Shown: piece after piece, positions 37,571-45,854 of the stretch | Position numbering within the stretch: position 1 is the first letter of the stretch | Layout of the letters: the number at the start of each line of letters is the position of its first letter | Assembly: GCF_030398335.1 (NCBI RefSeq) | Contig: NZ_JAOAOP010000018.1 | Coordinates: 1-59,845 of the forward strand | Source of the DNA: Aquibium sp. A9E412 | Lineage (GTDB): Bacteria > Pseudomonadota > Alphaproteobacteria > Rhizobiales > Rhizobiaceae | Direction: 5' to 3' | Length of the DNA stretch: 59,845 nt | Position numbers and translations under genes: made by a program | The notes under the pieces: model-generated | What the model saw: only the letters and a program-made list of their open reading frames with translations | The model's database searches: none | What the model was told of the DNA's origin: nothing

Positions 37571-39034
37571 ATGCGCGCCCAGCCGAAGGCATCCCACTTC
37601 ATCGACGGCCGGCCGGTCGAGGACACGGCCGGAGCCCCGATCGAGGTCGTCTACCCGGCGACCGGCGAGACCATCGCGCGACTGCACGCCGCCACCGAAG
37701 GCATCGTCGCCGAGGCGGTCGACTCGGCCCGCCGGGCGCAGGCCGACTGGGCCGGCCGCCGGCCGATGGAGCGCGGCCGGGTGCTGCGCCGCGCCGCCGA
37801 GCTGCTGCGCGAGCGCAACGCGGCGCTCGCCCGGCTGGAGACGCTCGACACCGGCAAGGCGCTGCAGGAGACGCTGGTCGCCGACCCGGCCTCGGCGGCG
37901 GACGCGCTGGAGTTCTTCGGCTGCGCGGTCGCCGCCCGCAACGGCGAGCATGTCGAGCTCGGCGGACCGTTCGGCTACACCCGGCGCGAACCGCTCGGCC
38001 TGTGCTTCGGCATCGGCGCCTGGAACTACCCGATCCAGATCGCCGGCTGGAAGTCGGCGCCGGCGCTGGCCGCCGGCAACGCCATGATCTTCAAGCCGTC
38101 GGAGGTCACGCCGCTGTCGGCGCTGGCGCTGGCCGAGATCTACGTCGAGGCCGGGCTGCCGGCCGGCCTGTTCAACGTCGTGCAGGGCGGCGGCGACCTG
38201 GGCGCCGCGCTGACCGCACATCCCGCCATCGCCAAGGTGTCGCTCACCGGCTCGGTGGAGACCGGGCGCAAGGTGCTGGCGGCGGCCGGCGGCGGGCTCA
38301 AGCACGCCACCATGGAGCTCGGCGGCAAGTCGCCGATCCTGGTGTTCGACGACGCCGAGCTGGACGACGCCGTCGGCGGCGCCATGCTGGGCAATTTCTA
38401 CTCGACCGGCCAGGTCTGCTCGAACGGCACCCGCGTCTACGTGCAAAAGGGGCTGTACGACCGCTTCCTCGAGCGGCTCGGCGCGCGCACCAAGGCGATC
38501 CGCATCGGCGATCCGCTCGACCCCGACACCCAGCTCGGCCCGCTGGCGAGCCGCGCCCAGCGCGACAAGGTCGCCCGCTATGTCGAGATCGGCAAGGCGG
38601 AGGGCGCGCGGCTGCATCTCGGCGGCGGCGCGCCGGTGCTGCAGGGCTTCGAGGGCGGCTTCTTCTTCGAGCCGACCATCTTCACCGAGGTCGACGACAC
38701 CATGCGCATCGCCCGCGAGGAGATCTTCGGCCCGGTGCTCAGCCTGTTTTCCTTCGACGGCGAGGAGGAGGCGCTGGCGCGCGCCAACGACACCCCCTAC
38801 GGCCTGTCGGCCGGCGTCTTCACCCGCGACATGGCGCGCGCCCACCGGGTGGCGGCCGCGCTGCAGGCCGGCACCTGCTGGATCAACAGCTACAACCTGA
38901 CGCCGGTCGAGCTGCCGTTCGGCGGTGTCAAGCAGTCCGGCCTCGGCCGCGAGAACGCCCTTGCCGCGCTCGACCACTATTCCCAAATCAAATCCGTCTA
39001 TGTCGAGACCGGCGGCGTCGACAGCCCCTATTGA
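37571..39034 (+). CDS. betB: Betaine aldehyde dehydrogenase
   Basis: The 487-residue NAD(P)+-dependent aldehyde dehydrogenase completes choline oxidation to glycine betaine, an osmoprotectant. The general base is E249 in MELGGKSP and the nucleophile is C283 in [10 protein letters not shown]. The C-terminus [22 protein letters not shown] (given in part) is typical of BetB. The ATG follows GGAGGCAGCG. It is the last gene of the bet operon and is followed within five bases by a strong hairpin. Confidence 0.95.
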   Translation: MRAQPKASHFIDGRPVEDTAGAPIEVVYPATGETIARLHAATEGIVAEAVDSARRAQADWAGRRPMERGRVLRRAAELLRERNAALARLETLDTGKALQETLVADPASAADALEFFGCAVAARNGEHVELGGPFGYTRREPLGLCFGIGAWNYPIQIAGWKSAPALAAGNAMIFKPSEVTPLSALALAEIYVEAGLPAGLFNVVQGGGDLGAALTAHPAIAKVSLTGSVETGRKVLAAAGGGLKHATMELGGKSPILVFDDAELDDAVGGAMLGNFYSTGQVCSNGTRVYVQKGLYDRFLERLGARTKAIRIGDPLDPDTQLGPLASRAQRDKVARYVEIGKAEGARLHLGGGAPVLQGFEGGFFFEPTIFTEVDDTMRIAREEIFGPVLSLFSFDGEEEALARANDTPYGLSAGVFTRDMARAHRVAAALQAGTCWINSYNLTPVELPFGGVKQSGLGRENALAALDHYSQIKSVYVETGGVDSPY

Positions 39035-39037
39035 GAC

Positions 39038-39063
39038 GGCGCGGCAATTTGCCTTGCCGCGCC
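39038..39063 (+). terminator. Hairpin at end of the bet operon
   Basis: Perfect 10-base arms (GGCGCGGCAA / TTGCCGCGCC) with a 6-base loop begin three bases after the betB stop. No T run follows, so it may act as a transcript-end stabiliser or a factor-dependent terminator instead of a classical intrinsic terminator. Confidence 0.6.
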
Positions 39064-39072
39064 GATGCGGCC

Positions 39073-39101
39073 TTGCGGAGCCGCGGCACGCCCGCTATAA
39101 G
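39073..39101 (+). promoter_or_regulatory. Promoter of tRNA-Pro
   Basis: TTGCGG (-35) and TATAAG (-10) are separated by exactly 17 bases and end 15 bases before the mature tRNA. The positions fit a housekeeping sigma promoter. Confidence 0.7.
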
Positions 39102-39116
39102 CCCGCCGTCTGGTCG

Positions 39117-39193
39117 CGGAGTGTAGCGCAGCCTGGTAGCGCACCTCGTTCGGGACGAGGGGGTCGCAGGTTCGAATCCTGCCACTCCGACCA
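39117..39193 (+). tRNA. tRNA-Pro(CGG)
   Basis: A complete 77-base cloverleaf: acceptor CGGAGTG pairs with CACTCCG, the D arm is GCGC-AGCCTGGTA-GCGC, the anticodon stem CCTCG/CGAGG encloses the loop TTCGGGA with anticodon CGG, and the T arm is GCAGG-TTCGAAT-CCTGC. The CCA end is encoded. It reads proline codon CCG, the dominant proline codon in this GC-rich genome. It has its own promoter between betB and the aminomethyltransferase. Confidence 0.97.
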
Positions 39194-39235
39194 GTTTTCC
39201 CGAAAATCAGTCGCATGCGGCCGAGACGGCCTGGC

Positions 39236-40381
39236 TCAGGCGCCCGTCGCCGCCGTCTTGCGCGGGTCGAGGAACGGCGTCTCGACGACGCGGGCGTCGC
39301 GGCGACCGCCCGGCGCCTCGACCGCCAGCGCCCCGCCCGTCGCCGAATGCTCGCGCGCCACCATCGCCAGGGCGATGTTGGCGTCGAGCCGCGGCGAGTG
39401 GACCGCCGATGTCACCCTGCCGATCGTCCGGCCGGCGCTGGCGACCGGCCAGAAGCTGGTGTTCGGCCCGGCCAGCGGCGGCCCGTCCACGTGCAGGCCG
39501 ACCAGGCGGCGCGCCACGCCCTCCGCGCGGATGCGCTGCAGGGCCTGCTTGCCGATGAAGTCGGCCGGCATGTCGAGATCGACCAGCCGGTCGAGGCCGA
39601 GCTCGAACGGGTTGGTGTGGATGTCCATGTCGGCGTGATAGGACAGCATCGCCCCCTCGATGCGGCGGATCGTCGAGGTGTGGCCCGGCGCCAGCCCGTG
39701 CGGCGCGCCGGCGGCCATGATGCGCTCCCACAGCGCGTCGCCATGCGCGCCGTCGCGCAGATAGAGCTCGTAGCCGAGCTCGCTCGACCAGCCGGTGCGC
39801 GAGACGACGAGCGGGATGCCGTCGAGCGTCAGTTCGCGCAGCCTGAAGTAGCGCAGATCCTCGATCCCGGCGCCGAACAGCGCGGCCATGATGGCGCGCG
39901 AGCGCGGCCCCTGGAGCTGCAGCGGCGAGACGTCCGGCTCGCGGATCGTCACGTCGAGGCCGGCATGCACGGCCACCCCCTGCGCCCACAGAAGCACGTC
40001 GCTGTCGGCCAGCGAGAACCAGAAGTGGTTCTCGCCGAGGCGCAGCAGGATCGGGTCGTTGATGATGCCGCCCTCGGCATTGGTCAGCAGCACGTAGCGG
40101 CACTGGCCGACCGCCATCGTCGCGACGTCGCGCGGGCACAGGCGCTGCACGAACGCGGCCGCGTCGGGCCCGGTCACCTCGACCTGGCGCTCGACCGCCA
40201 CGTCGCACAGGATCGCCGCGTTCACCAGGTTCCAGTAATTCTCCACCGGGTCGCCGAAATCGCGCGGAATGTACATGTGGTTGTAGACGGAGAAGGCCTT
40301 CGCCCCCCAGCGCAGCGTGGCGGCGAAATAGGGGGACTTGCGGATCTGTGTGCCGAAACCGACCGCCTCGCCGTCCTGCAT
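39236..40381 (-). CDS. GcvT/DmdA-like aminomethyltransferase family protein
   Basis: The 381-residue protein is a folate-dependent methyl- or methylene-transferring enzyme of the GcvT fold. Segments such as TVYNHM-like FSVYNHMYIPRDFGDP, LCDVAVERQVEVTGPDAAAF, FWFSLADSDVLLWAQGV and REPDVSPLQLQGPRS are close in pattern to DMSP demethylase DmdA, more than to glycine cleavage T-protein. The substrate is uncertain: DMSP, dimethylglycine or betaine are candidates, the last two because of the nearby bet operon. The ATG follows GGGGGAGG. A stable hairpin (40413-40436) sits in its leader. Confidence 0.8.
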   Translation of the reverse strand: MQDGEAVGFGTQIRKSPYFAATLRWGAKAFSVYNHMYIPRDFGDPVENYWNLVNAAILCDVAVERQVEVTGPDAAAFVQRLCPRDVATMAVGQCRYVLLTNAEGGIINDPILLRLGENHFWFSLADSDVLLWAQGVAVHAGLDVTIREPDVSPLQLQGPRSRAIMAALFGAGIEDLRYFRLRELTLDGIPLVVSRTGWSSELGYELYLRDGAHGDALWERIMAAGAPHGLAPGHTSTIRRIEGAMLSYHADMDIHTNPFELGLDRLVDLDMPADFIGKQALQRIRAEGVARRLVGLHVDGPPLAGPNTSFWPVASAGRTIGRVTSAVHSPRLDANIALAMVAREHSATGGALAVEAPGGRRDARVVETPFLDPRKTAATGA

Positions 40382-40412
40382 CGCGCCTCCCCCCTCGCGT
40401 CTCTGTCGGCCG

Positions 40413-40436
40413 GGCACCGGCAGCCACGCCGGTGCC
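40413..40436 (-). promoter_or_regulatory. Stable hairpin in leader of the aminomethyltransferase gene
   Basis: Perfect 9-base arms (GGCACCGGC / GCCGGTGCC) with a 6-base loop begin 32 bases upstream of the start codon. A second inverted repeat (CCGCGAA-N8-TTCGCGG) lies at 40510-40531. They could be regulatory or could be chance in GC-rich DNA. No known riboswitch is recognised. Confidence 0.35.
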
Positions 40437-40625
40437 TGAAGCTCCAGCCGCATCGGTAGCAGTCCCGGACGGTGCGGGCAAACGCGGCGCGCACCGGACC
40501 GGCCACCGGCCGCGAAGAAAATCTTTCGCGGTTCGGCGGCATTTTAACGGTTCGGCAAAGGTTTTCCCAACGGCTGCCGCCCACCCTGCGGCCATTGCAA
40601 CCGACAGGGGGACCGGATCCGGCCA

Positions 40626-41855
40626 ATGCTTCGCCGTTTCCGCAAGGACGAGAACGCCAATGTCGCCGTCTTCACGGCGCTCGCCGCCGTGCCGTTTGTC
40701 GCCGCAGTGGCCGGCGCGATCGACTTCGCCTCGGCCCAGCGCAAGGCCGAGCAGCTCCAGAACGCGCTCGACGCAGCGGCCTTCGCCATCGCCATCCGCT
40801 ACTATGACGGCATGGGCGAGGCCGAGCTGCAGGCGATCGGCCAGGACTTCGTGGAAGCCAACGGGCCGGGCGTGGCGATCGAGGCCGGCAGCGTCGGCTA
40901 CACCGACGGCTGGTGGGACAGCTTCGCCGCCAAGATCATCACCATCGACGGCTACGACCACGTCACCGTCGATGCGGCGACGCGGCACCAGGGCATCCTC
41001 GGCAGCTTCGACTGGCCGCTGCGGCGCAGCAGCGTCGTGCGCATCCAGCCCGGACCGCCGGCCTGCGCCCTCGCGCTCGACCGCGATGCGGCCGCCGCGG
41101 TCAAGATCCAGGGCTCGACCGACATCACCATGACCGGCTGCGTCATCGCCGCCAACTCGCGCTCGTCGAGCGCCATCGACCGCGGCGGCTCGGCGCGGCT
41201 GACGGCCGCCTGCGTGTCGACGGCGGGCGCGACGGAAGGCATCGACGGCACGTCGAACGTCGCGCTCGACTGCGCCGCGGCGCTGGAGAACCAGTATCCG
41301 TCGGCCGATCCGCTGGCCGGCGTGGCACCGCCGAGCTACACCGGCTGCCAGCCGCTGCCCGGCGGCAAGTCCGTCTCCCTGTCGCCCGGCACCTATTGCA
41401 ACAAGACCTTCTCCGGCGAGATCGTGCTCAGCCCGGGCAGCTACATCCTGCGCGGCGGACGCATCAATCTCGGCGGCAACGGCTCGCTCACCGGGCACGG
41501 CGTGACGCTGTTCCTGATGGACGGGGCGGAGTTCTCGATCAACGCCAACCAGATCGTCGACCTGACGCCGCCCGACAGCGGACCCTATGCCGGCATCACG
41601 ATCTATCAGGAAGCCGACAACACCAATGCGGTGACGATCAACGGCACCTCCGGCTCGCATGTCGAAGGCTTCGTCTACGCGCCGGGCGCGCATGTCTTCT
41701 ATGCCGGCAACGCCACGACCCAGGCCGACCGCTGCCTGCGGCTGGTCGGCCGCACCATCGAGCTCACCGGCAACGCCTCCATCGCGCTCGACTGCGCGGC
41801 CGAGCTCGGCGGCCGCGAGATGCGCGCCGGCCGGGTCGTCGGCCTGGTCGACTGA
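40626..41855 (+). CDS. TadE/TadG-like protein with polymer-like C-terminal domain
   Basis: The 409-residue protein starts with a Tad-type N-terminus: a short basic head and one hydrophobic segment (NVAVFTALAAVPFVAAVAGAIDFA, given in part, about residues 11-34) followed by the QRKAEQLQNALDAAAFAIA helix. This is the Flp-pilus TadE/G arrangement. The C-terminal half (about 150-400) is Gly/Ser/Asn-rich and beta-like, with ALDRDAAAAVKIQGSTDIT and GTYCNKTFSGEIVLSPGSYILRGGRI (given in part), reminiscent of polymer-forming or beta-helix surface domains. No other tad gene is nearby. It is probably exported; function unknown. Confidence 0.75.
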   Translation: MLRRFRKDENANVAVFTALAAVPFVAAVAGAIDFASAQRKAEQLQNALDAAAFAIAIRYYDGMGEAELQAIGQDFVEANGPGVAIEAGSVGYTDGWWDSFAAKIITIDGYDHVTVDAATRHQGILGSFDWPLRRSSVVRIQPGPPACALALDRDAAAAVKIQGSTDITMTGCVIAANSRSSSAIDRGGSARLTAACVSTAGATEGIDGTSNVALDCAAALENQYPSADPLAGVAPPSYTGCQPLPGGKSVSLSPGTYCNKTFSGEIVLSPGSYILRGGRINLGGNGSLTGHGVTLFLMDGAEFSINANQIVDLTPPDSGPYAGITIYQEADNTNAVTINGTSGSHVEGFVYAPGAHVFYAGNATTQADRCLRLVGRTIELTGNASIALDCAAELGGREMRAGRVVGLVD

Positions 41856-41857
41856 GC

Positions 41858-42865
41858 TCAGGCGGATTCGCGGGCGATCAGCCGGCGCGGCACGAGCGAC
41901 ACCGGCGGCGCGCTGCCGCCGCCCGCCAGCGCCTTCAGGACCGTGCAGAAGCCCTTGCCGAAGGCCGACGTGTCGGCATCGAGCGTCGTCAGCGCGGGGC
42001 GCACATAGCCGCCCCACTCCAGCCCGCCGAAGCCGAGGACGGCGACGTCCTCGGGAATGCGCAGGCCGGCGTCGCGCGCCGCCGCCATCGCGCCGAGCGC
42101 CAGCTCGTCGCTGCCGGCGATCACCGAGCGCATGCCGACGCCGCGCGCGATGGCGTCGCGCATGACGTTGTAGCCGGCCTTGAAGCGGTAGGATTCGGCG
42201 ATGTCCCACTCCATCGCGGGATCGCGCGCGATGCCGTGCTCGGCGAGGCCGGCGAGATAGCCGGCGAAGCGCACCCGGCCGGTGGCCGACTTGCGGATGC
42301 GGCTCATATAGGCGATCGGCGTGTAGCCGCGTTGCACGAGATGGCCGACGGCGATGCGGCTGGCCTGCTCGTCGTCATGCGCGACGGAGGGGATGCCGAT
42401 CTCCTCGAGATTGCGGCCGACGGCGATCAGCGCGATGCCGGCCTCGGCCAGCCGGGCGCGCACCGGCTCGAGTGCGGCGCCGGGAATGTGGTCGCTGGTC
42501 GCCAGCGCCACGCCGCGCAGCCGCATCGACACGGCGCGCTCCAGCACCTCCCTCAGCCGCGTCTCGCTGTGGCCGAGGTTGAACAGGAGGAGGTCCATGC
42601 CCTCCTCCTCGAGCGCGACCTGCATGTCGCGCGCCAGCGAGGCGTACCAGCCCTGCTCGATGTCGCCGACGAGCAGCGCCACCGCGTTGATGTGCCCCGC
42701 GCGCAGCGCCTGGCCGAGCGGGTTGGGCGCATAGCCGAGCGCGGCGACCGAAGACAGGACGCGCTCGCGCGTGTCCGGCGCGATCGACGAGATGCCCCGG
42801 AGCACACGCGACACGGTGGCGATGGAAACGCCGGCGTGTCTGGCGACGTCATGCAGCGTGGGCAT
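41858..42865 (-). CDS. LacI family transcriptional regulator
   Basis: The 335-residue repressor has the N-terminal helix-turn-helix TLHDVARHAGVSIATVSRVL (residues 3-22) and hinge, then a periplasmic-binding-protein-like sensor domain (SVIAGSDELALGAMAAARDAG; VAVLGFGGLEWGGYVRPALTT, given in part). It is the last gene of the eight-gene leftward operon, nine bases after the small isomerase-like gene. I infer that it senses an intermediate of that pathway and binds the paired AACGTT-centred operators upstream of the aldehyde dehydrogenase gene. Confidence 0.92.
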   Translation of the reverse strand: MPTLHDVARHAGVSIATVSRVLRGISSIAPDTRERVLSSVAALGYAPNPLGQALRAGHINAVALLVGDIEQGWYASLARDMQVALEEEGMDLLLFNLGHSETRLREVLERAVSMRLRGVALATSDHIPGAALEPVRARLAEAGIALIAVGRNLEEIGIPSVAHDDEQASRIAVGHLVQRGYTPIAYMSRIRKSATGRVRFAGYLAGLAEHGIARDPAMEWDIAESYRFKAGYNVMRDAIARGVGMRSVIAGSDELALGAMAAARDAGLRIPEDVAVLGFGGLEWGGYVRPALTTLDADTSAFGKGFCTVLKALAGGGSAPPVSLVPRRLIARESA

Positions 42866-42874
42866 CGAGCGGCA

Positions 42875-43168
42875 TCATTCTACCTGCGGCGGTGCGGGGT
42901 CGACGGCGTGCTGCGCGAGCGGCACGACCTGGATATCCATGTACGGCCAAATCGGCAGGCTGGAAAGCACGGCATGCATCTCGGTTCCGTCCTTGGCGCG
43001 CCACAGCCCCCAGTTCTCGCGCCGCCCGATGACGCGCCACATGCGCACCAGATGGCCCTGCTCGGTCAGTTCCGCGGCGCGGGCGAGCTCCTCCTCGCGC
43101 AACCGCTTGCGCTCCTCGGGTGTGATCGTGTCGGGCCAGTTGAACCGGATGTTGACTAGGAATTCCAC
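42875..43168 (-). CDS. Muconolactone isomerase-like small protein
   Basis: The 97-residue protein has the ferredoxin-like muconolactone delta-isomerase pattern: EFLVNIRFNWPDTITPEERKRL, ARAAELTEQGHLVRMWRVIG, LWRAKDGTEMHAVLSSLPIWPYMDIQVVPLAQH (some given in part). True muconolactone isomerases act in the catechol branch of beta-ketoadipate breakdown, but no other gene of that route is present, so the real reaction is probably different. It starts at a GTG inside the end of the FAD oxidoreductase gene (13-base overlap) with GGAGCG upstream. Confidence 0.8.
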   Translation of the reverse strand: MEFLVNIRFNWPDTITPEERKRLREEELARAAELTEQGHLVRMWRVIGRRENWGLWRAKDGTEMHAVLSSLPIWPYMDIQVVPLAQHAVDPAPPQVE

Positions 43169-44811
43169 ACTTCGCTCCTTTCCTGCGGCATCGAAACCGT
43201 GTGCCTGGTGTGAGTGCCCAGCCGTCCGGCGGCGAGGTCGCCGAGGATGCGGTGGGCGGTGTTGTGGCCGGGCAGGCCGGACACGAAATTGCCGGGCCAG
43301 GTGCCCGCGCCGCTGAGATAGAGGCCGGCGGTCGGCGTGCGGTAGCCCGACAGGCCGGGCAGCGGCCGCATCCAGAACTGGTTCCACGGCAGCGTGTCGC
43401 CATGCGTGATGTTGGCCTCGACCAGGCCGTAATCGGACTCGAACTCGACCGGGTCGATGCAGCGGTAGTCGCTGACGATGTCCGGCAGGTTGGGCATCCA
43501 GCGCGCCGCCGTCTCGATGCAGCGGCGGGCCAGCCGGTCGCGCTCCTCGGCCCAGTCGCCCTGCTGGAGGCAGTAGGGCGCGTTGCCGATGTTCATCGAC
43601 ATGATGTGCTTGCCCTCCGGCGCCAGCCCGGGTGAGGTCATCGACGGGCACAGCCCCCAGATCACCGGGTTCTGCGGCGCGCGGCCGAGCATCATGTCGG
43701 CGTGGCTTTCTTCCAGATAGTCGAGCGTCGGCGCGGTGCGGTACTGGGCGCTCGCCAGCAGCGCGGCCTCGGCGTCGTCGGCGGCGGCCGCGTAGCGCGG
43801 CATGGCGTCGAGCGCCAGGATCAGCTTGTAGGCCTTGCCGCGCATGCTCCTGCGGCCGATCCTGGCCTGCATGTCGGCCCAGTCGGGATGATCGCCGATC
43901 AGGTCGAGCAGCGTCGTGCGCGGGTTGATCGCCGACACCACCACCGGCGCGTCGATCTCCTCGCCGTCCTCGGTGACGACGCCCTTGACGCGCTCGCCGC
44001 GGATGCGGATCGCCGACACGCCGGTCTCCCGGCGCAGCGTCACGCCGGCCGCACGCGCGCTCGCCACCATGGCGTCGATGATGGCGCCCATGCCGCCGAT
44101 CGGCAGCCCGGTCGAGCCGCGCAGCGGCATGCGGCGCGGGTCGTAGCCCTCGTCGAAGGCCACCGAGGCGATCGACAGCGGCCGCATCATCAGGTTGATC
44201 GGCGTGCCGGGCGTCGACGGGCTGACCTGGCCGCTGACAACCGCCATCGGGCCGACGATCGCCTTGGCCTCTTCGGAATCGAGAAAGTCGTCGAACAGCG
44301 CGCGGGCGCTGCCGAAGAAGACGCGGGCGAAGGCCTCCTCGTCCTCGCGCGTCGTCAGGTTGCGCGTCAGCTGCGCCAGCGTCGGCGGCGCGTCGAAGAC
44401 CGACACGCCGAGCCGCCGGGCGAAGGCCTCGAGATACTCGAACATCCGCCGGTAGCGCTCGGCCTCGCCGGGCGCGTAGGATTCGAGCTGCGCGTCGCCG
44501 CGCGCCCGGTCGCGCCAGCCGACGAACAGCCGGCCGTCCTCCAGCGGATGGACCAGCGTGGGGTCCGGCTTGACGAAGCGCAGGCCGAAGGATTCCAGCT
44601 CCATCTCGCGGACGATCTTCGGCTCCAGCGAGCCCGGCGAGTTGGTCACCGAGCAGAAGTAGCCGGGCATCCACTCGACCTTGGCGGCCGGGCCGCCGAA
44701 GGCGCTGCGCTTCTCCAGCACCAGCACCCGCAGGCCGGCGGCGGCGAGGTAGCGGGAGGCCACAAGGCCGTTGTGACCTCCCCCCACGATGATCACGTCG
44801 TAACGTGCCAT
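43156..44811 (-). CDS. FAD-dependent oxidoreductase, phytoene-desaturase-like (COG1233)
   Basis: The 551-residue flavoprotein has the N-terminal dinucleotide fold DVIIVGGGHNGLVASRYLAAAG with the acidic end VLVLEKRSAFGG, and the C-terminal FAD segment GLYLSGAGTWPGNFVSGLPGHN (given in part). It is a relative of phytoene dehydrogenase, but the context (ABC importer, aldehyde dehydrogenase, LacI) indicates catabolism of a small molecule and not carotenoid synthesis. An in-frame GTG at 44829, just after the stop of the solute-binding gene, is an alternative start. The substrate is unknown. Confidence 0.88.
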   Translation of the reverse strand: MARYDVIIVGGGHNGLVASRYLAAAGLRVLVLEKRSAFGGPAAKVEWMPGYFCSVTNSPGSLEPKIVREMELESFGLRFVKPDPTLVHPLEDGRLFVGWRDRARGDAQLESYAPGEAERYRRMFEYLEAFARRLGVSVFDAPPTLAQLTRNLTTREDEEAFARVFFGSARALFDDFLDSEEAKAIVGPMAVVSGQVSPSTPGTPINLMMRPLSIASVAFDEGYDPRRMPLRGSTGLPIGGMGAIIDAMVASARAAGVTLRRETGVSAIRIRGERVKGVVTEDGEEIDAPVVVSAINPRTTLLDLIGDHPDWADMQARIGRRSMRGKAYKLILALDAMPRYAAAADDAEAALLASAQYRTAPTLDYLEESHADMMLGRAPQNPVIWGLCPSMTSPGLAPEGKHIMSMNIGNAPYCLQQGDWAEERDRLARRCIETAARWMPNLPDIVSDYRCIDPVEFESDYGLVEANITHGDTLPWNQFWMRPLPGLSGYRTPTAGLYLSGAGTWPGNFVSGLPGHNTAHRILGDLAAGRLGTHTRHTVSMPQERSEVWNS

Positions 44812-44832
44812 GGTATGCGCGTCAGCCACGGC

Positions 44833-45825
44833 TTACGGCTCGACGGCGGTGGTGTAGTAGGCCGAGGCCGGCGCGTCGGACTCGATCTCGCCGATCTCCT
44901 TCAGCGTGCCGACCAGCTTTTCCCACTCCTCCTCCGACTGGTGCCCCCAGTCGTCGGCGCCGGGCGTCGTCGACAGCCCGACGAGGTTGGAGAAGTAGTC
45001 GATGCAGCCCTCCATCGAGCCGACGAGATCGACGGCGTCCATCATGAGCTGGCACGAGGCCTCGTAGTCCTGGGTCGCCTCGACATAGGCCTGCTTGGTG
45101 ACCTCGAGGAAGGTGCGGATCGCCTCGGGCTTCTCCTCCAGAACCTCCTCGTTGGCGGCGAAGCCGAAGCCGAGCAGCGGCACGCCGAGATCGGCATGGG
45201 CAAGCGTCACCGGCTCCTCGCCGCCGGCCCGCACCAGCGCCAGGAAGGCGTAGGTGTCGCCGGACACGACGTCGACCTGGTCGGTCAGCAGCGCCGCCGT
45301 CTTGGTGTTGCCCTCCAGCGAGACGATGTTCAGCTCCTCCTTCGGAATGCCGGTGACCTTGCTGAAGATCGTCAGGCCGAGCGCGTCGGAGCCGCCCGGC
45401 GTGCTGCCGATCTTGACGCTCTTGAGGTCTTCCGGCTCGTTGAGCTCGACGCGGCCCTTGATGCCGATGAAGGCCGAGGCGGTGCGGTGCTGGTAGACGG
45501 CGACCACCTTGATCGGCACGCCCTTGCCGATCGCCTGCGCGGCGTTGGTGACGTTGAGATGGGCGAGCTCGAAGTTCTTCTGGCCGACGAGCACCGCCGA
45601 GGAGGCCGAACCGCGGCCCTGCTCGATGCGCACGTCGAGGCCGGCATCCTTGTAGTAGCCCTTCTCCATGGCCAGCACGAAGGGGGCGTGGTGCGGGCGC
45701 CAGGCCCAGTCGAGCACGACGCTGAGGCTTTCGGCCTGGGCCGATGCGGCGCCGGCCAGGAGGCCGAGGGCGGCGGTGGCGATGCCGACCAGGCCGCGCG
45801 CGGTGTGTTTCCGGTGGATGCGCAT
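44833..45825 (-). CDS. ABC transporter solute-binding protein, NMT1/THI5-like
   Basis: The 330-residue protein has a signal peptide (about residues 1-31, ending AQA) and an NMT1-type binding domain (LDWAWRPHHAPFVLAMEKGYYKDAGLDVRIEQG, given in part; KIGSTPGGSDALGLTIF). This family delivers pyrimidine precursors, taurine, sulfonates, nitriles or aromatic compounds to their permeases. It is encoded directly after its permease and ATPase genes, and the group forms a complete importer. The ligand cannot be read from sequence. Confidence 0.92.
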   Translation of the reverse strand: MRIHRKHTARGLVGIATAALGLLAGAASAQAESLSVVLDWAWRPHHAPFVLAMEKGYYKDAGLDVRIEQGRGSASSAVLVGQKNFELAHLNVTNAAQAIGKGVPIKVVAVYQHRTASAFIGIKGRVELNEPEDLKSVKIGSTPGGSDALGLTIFSKVTGIPKEELNIVSLEGNTKTAALLTDQVDVVSGDTYAFLALVRAGGEEPVTLAHADLGVPLLGFGFAANEEVLEEKPEAIRTFLEVTKQAYVEATQDYEASCQLMMDAVDLVGSMEGCIDYFSNLVGLSTTPGADDWGHQSEEEWEKLVGTLKEIGEIESDAPASAYYTTAVEP

Positions 45826-45854
45826 TGGTGTTCCCTCTTCTGGTTTCGTGGTGG

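Noticed and set aside
39184-39210. TTTTC-N2-GAAAA after the tRNA as a terminator
   Set aside because: The stem is five A/T-rich pairs with a 2-base loop and no T run; it is too weak.
38988-39216. Two minus-strand open frames over the tRNA gene (one starting [15 protein letters not shown])
   Set aside because: They are the antisense translation of tRNA-Pro, a well-known artefact in databases; the cloverleaf explains the sequence.
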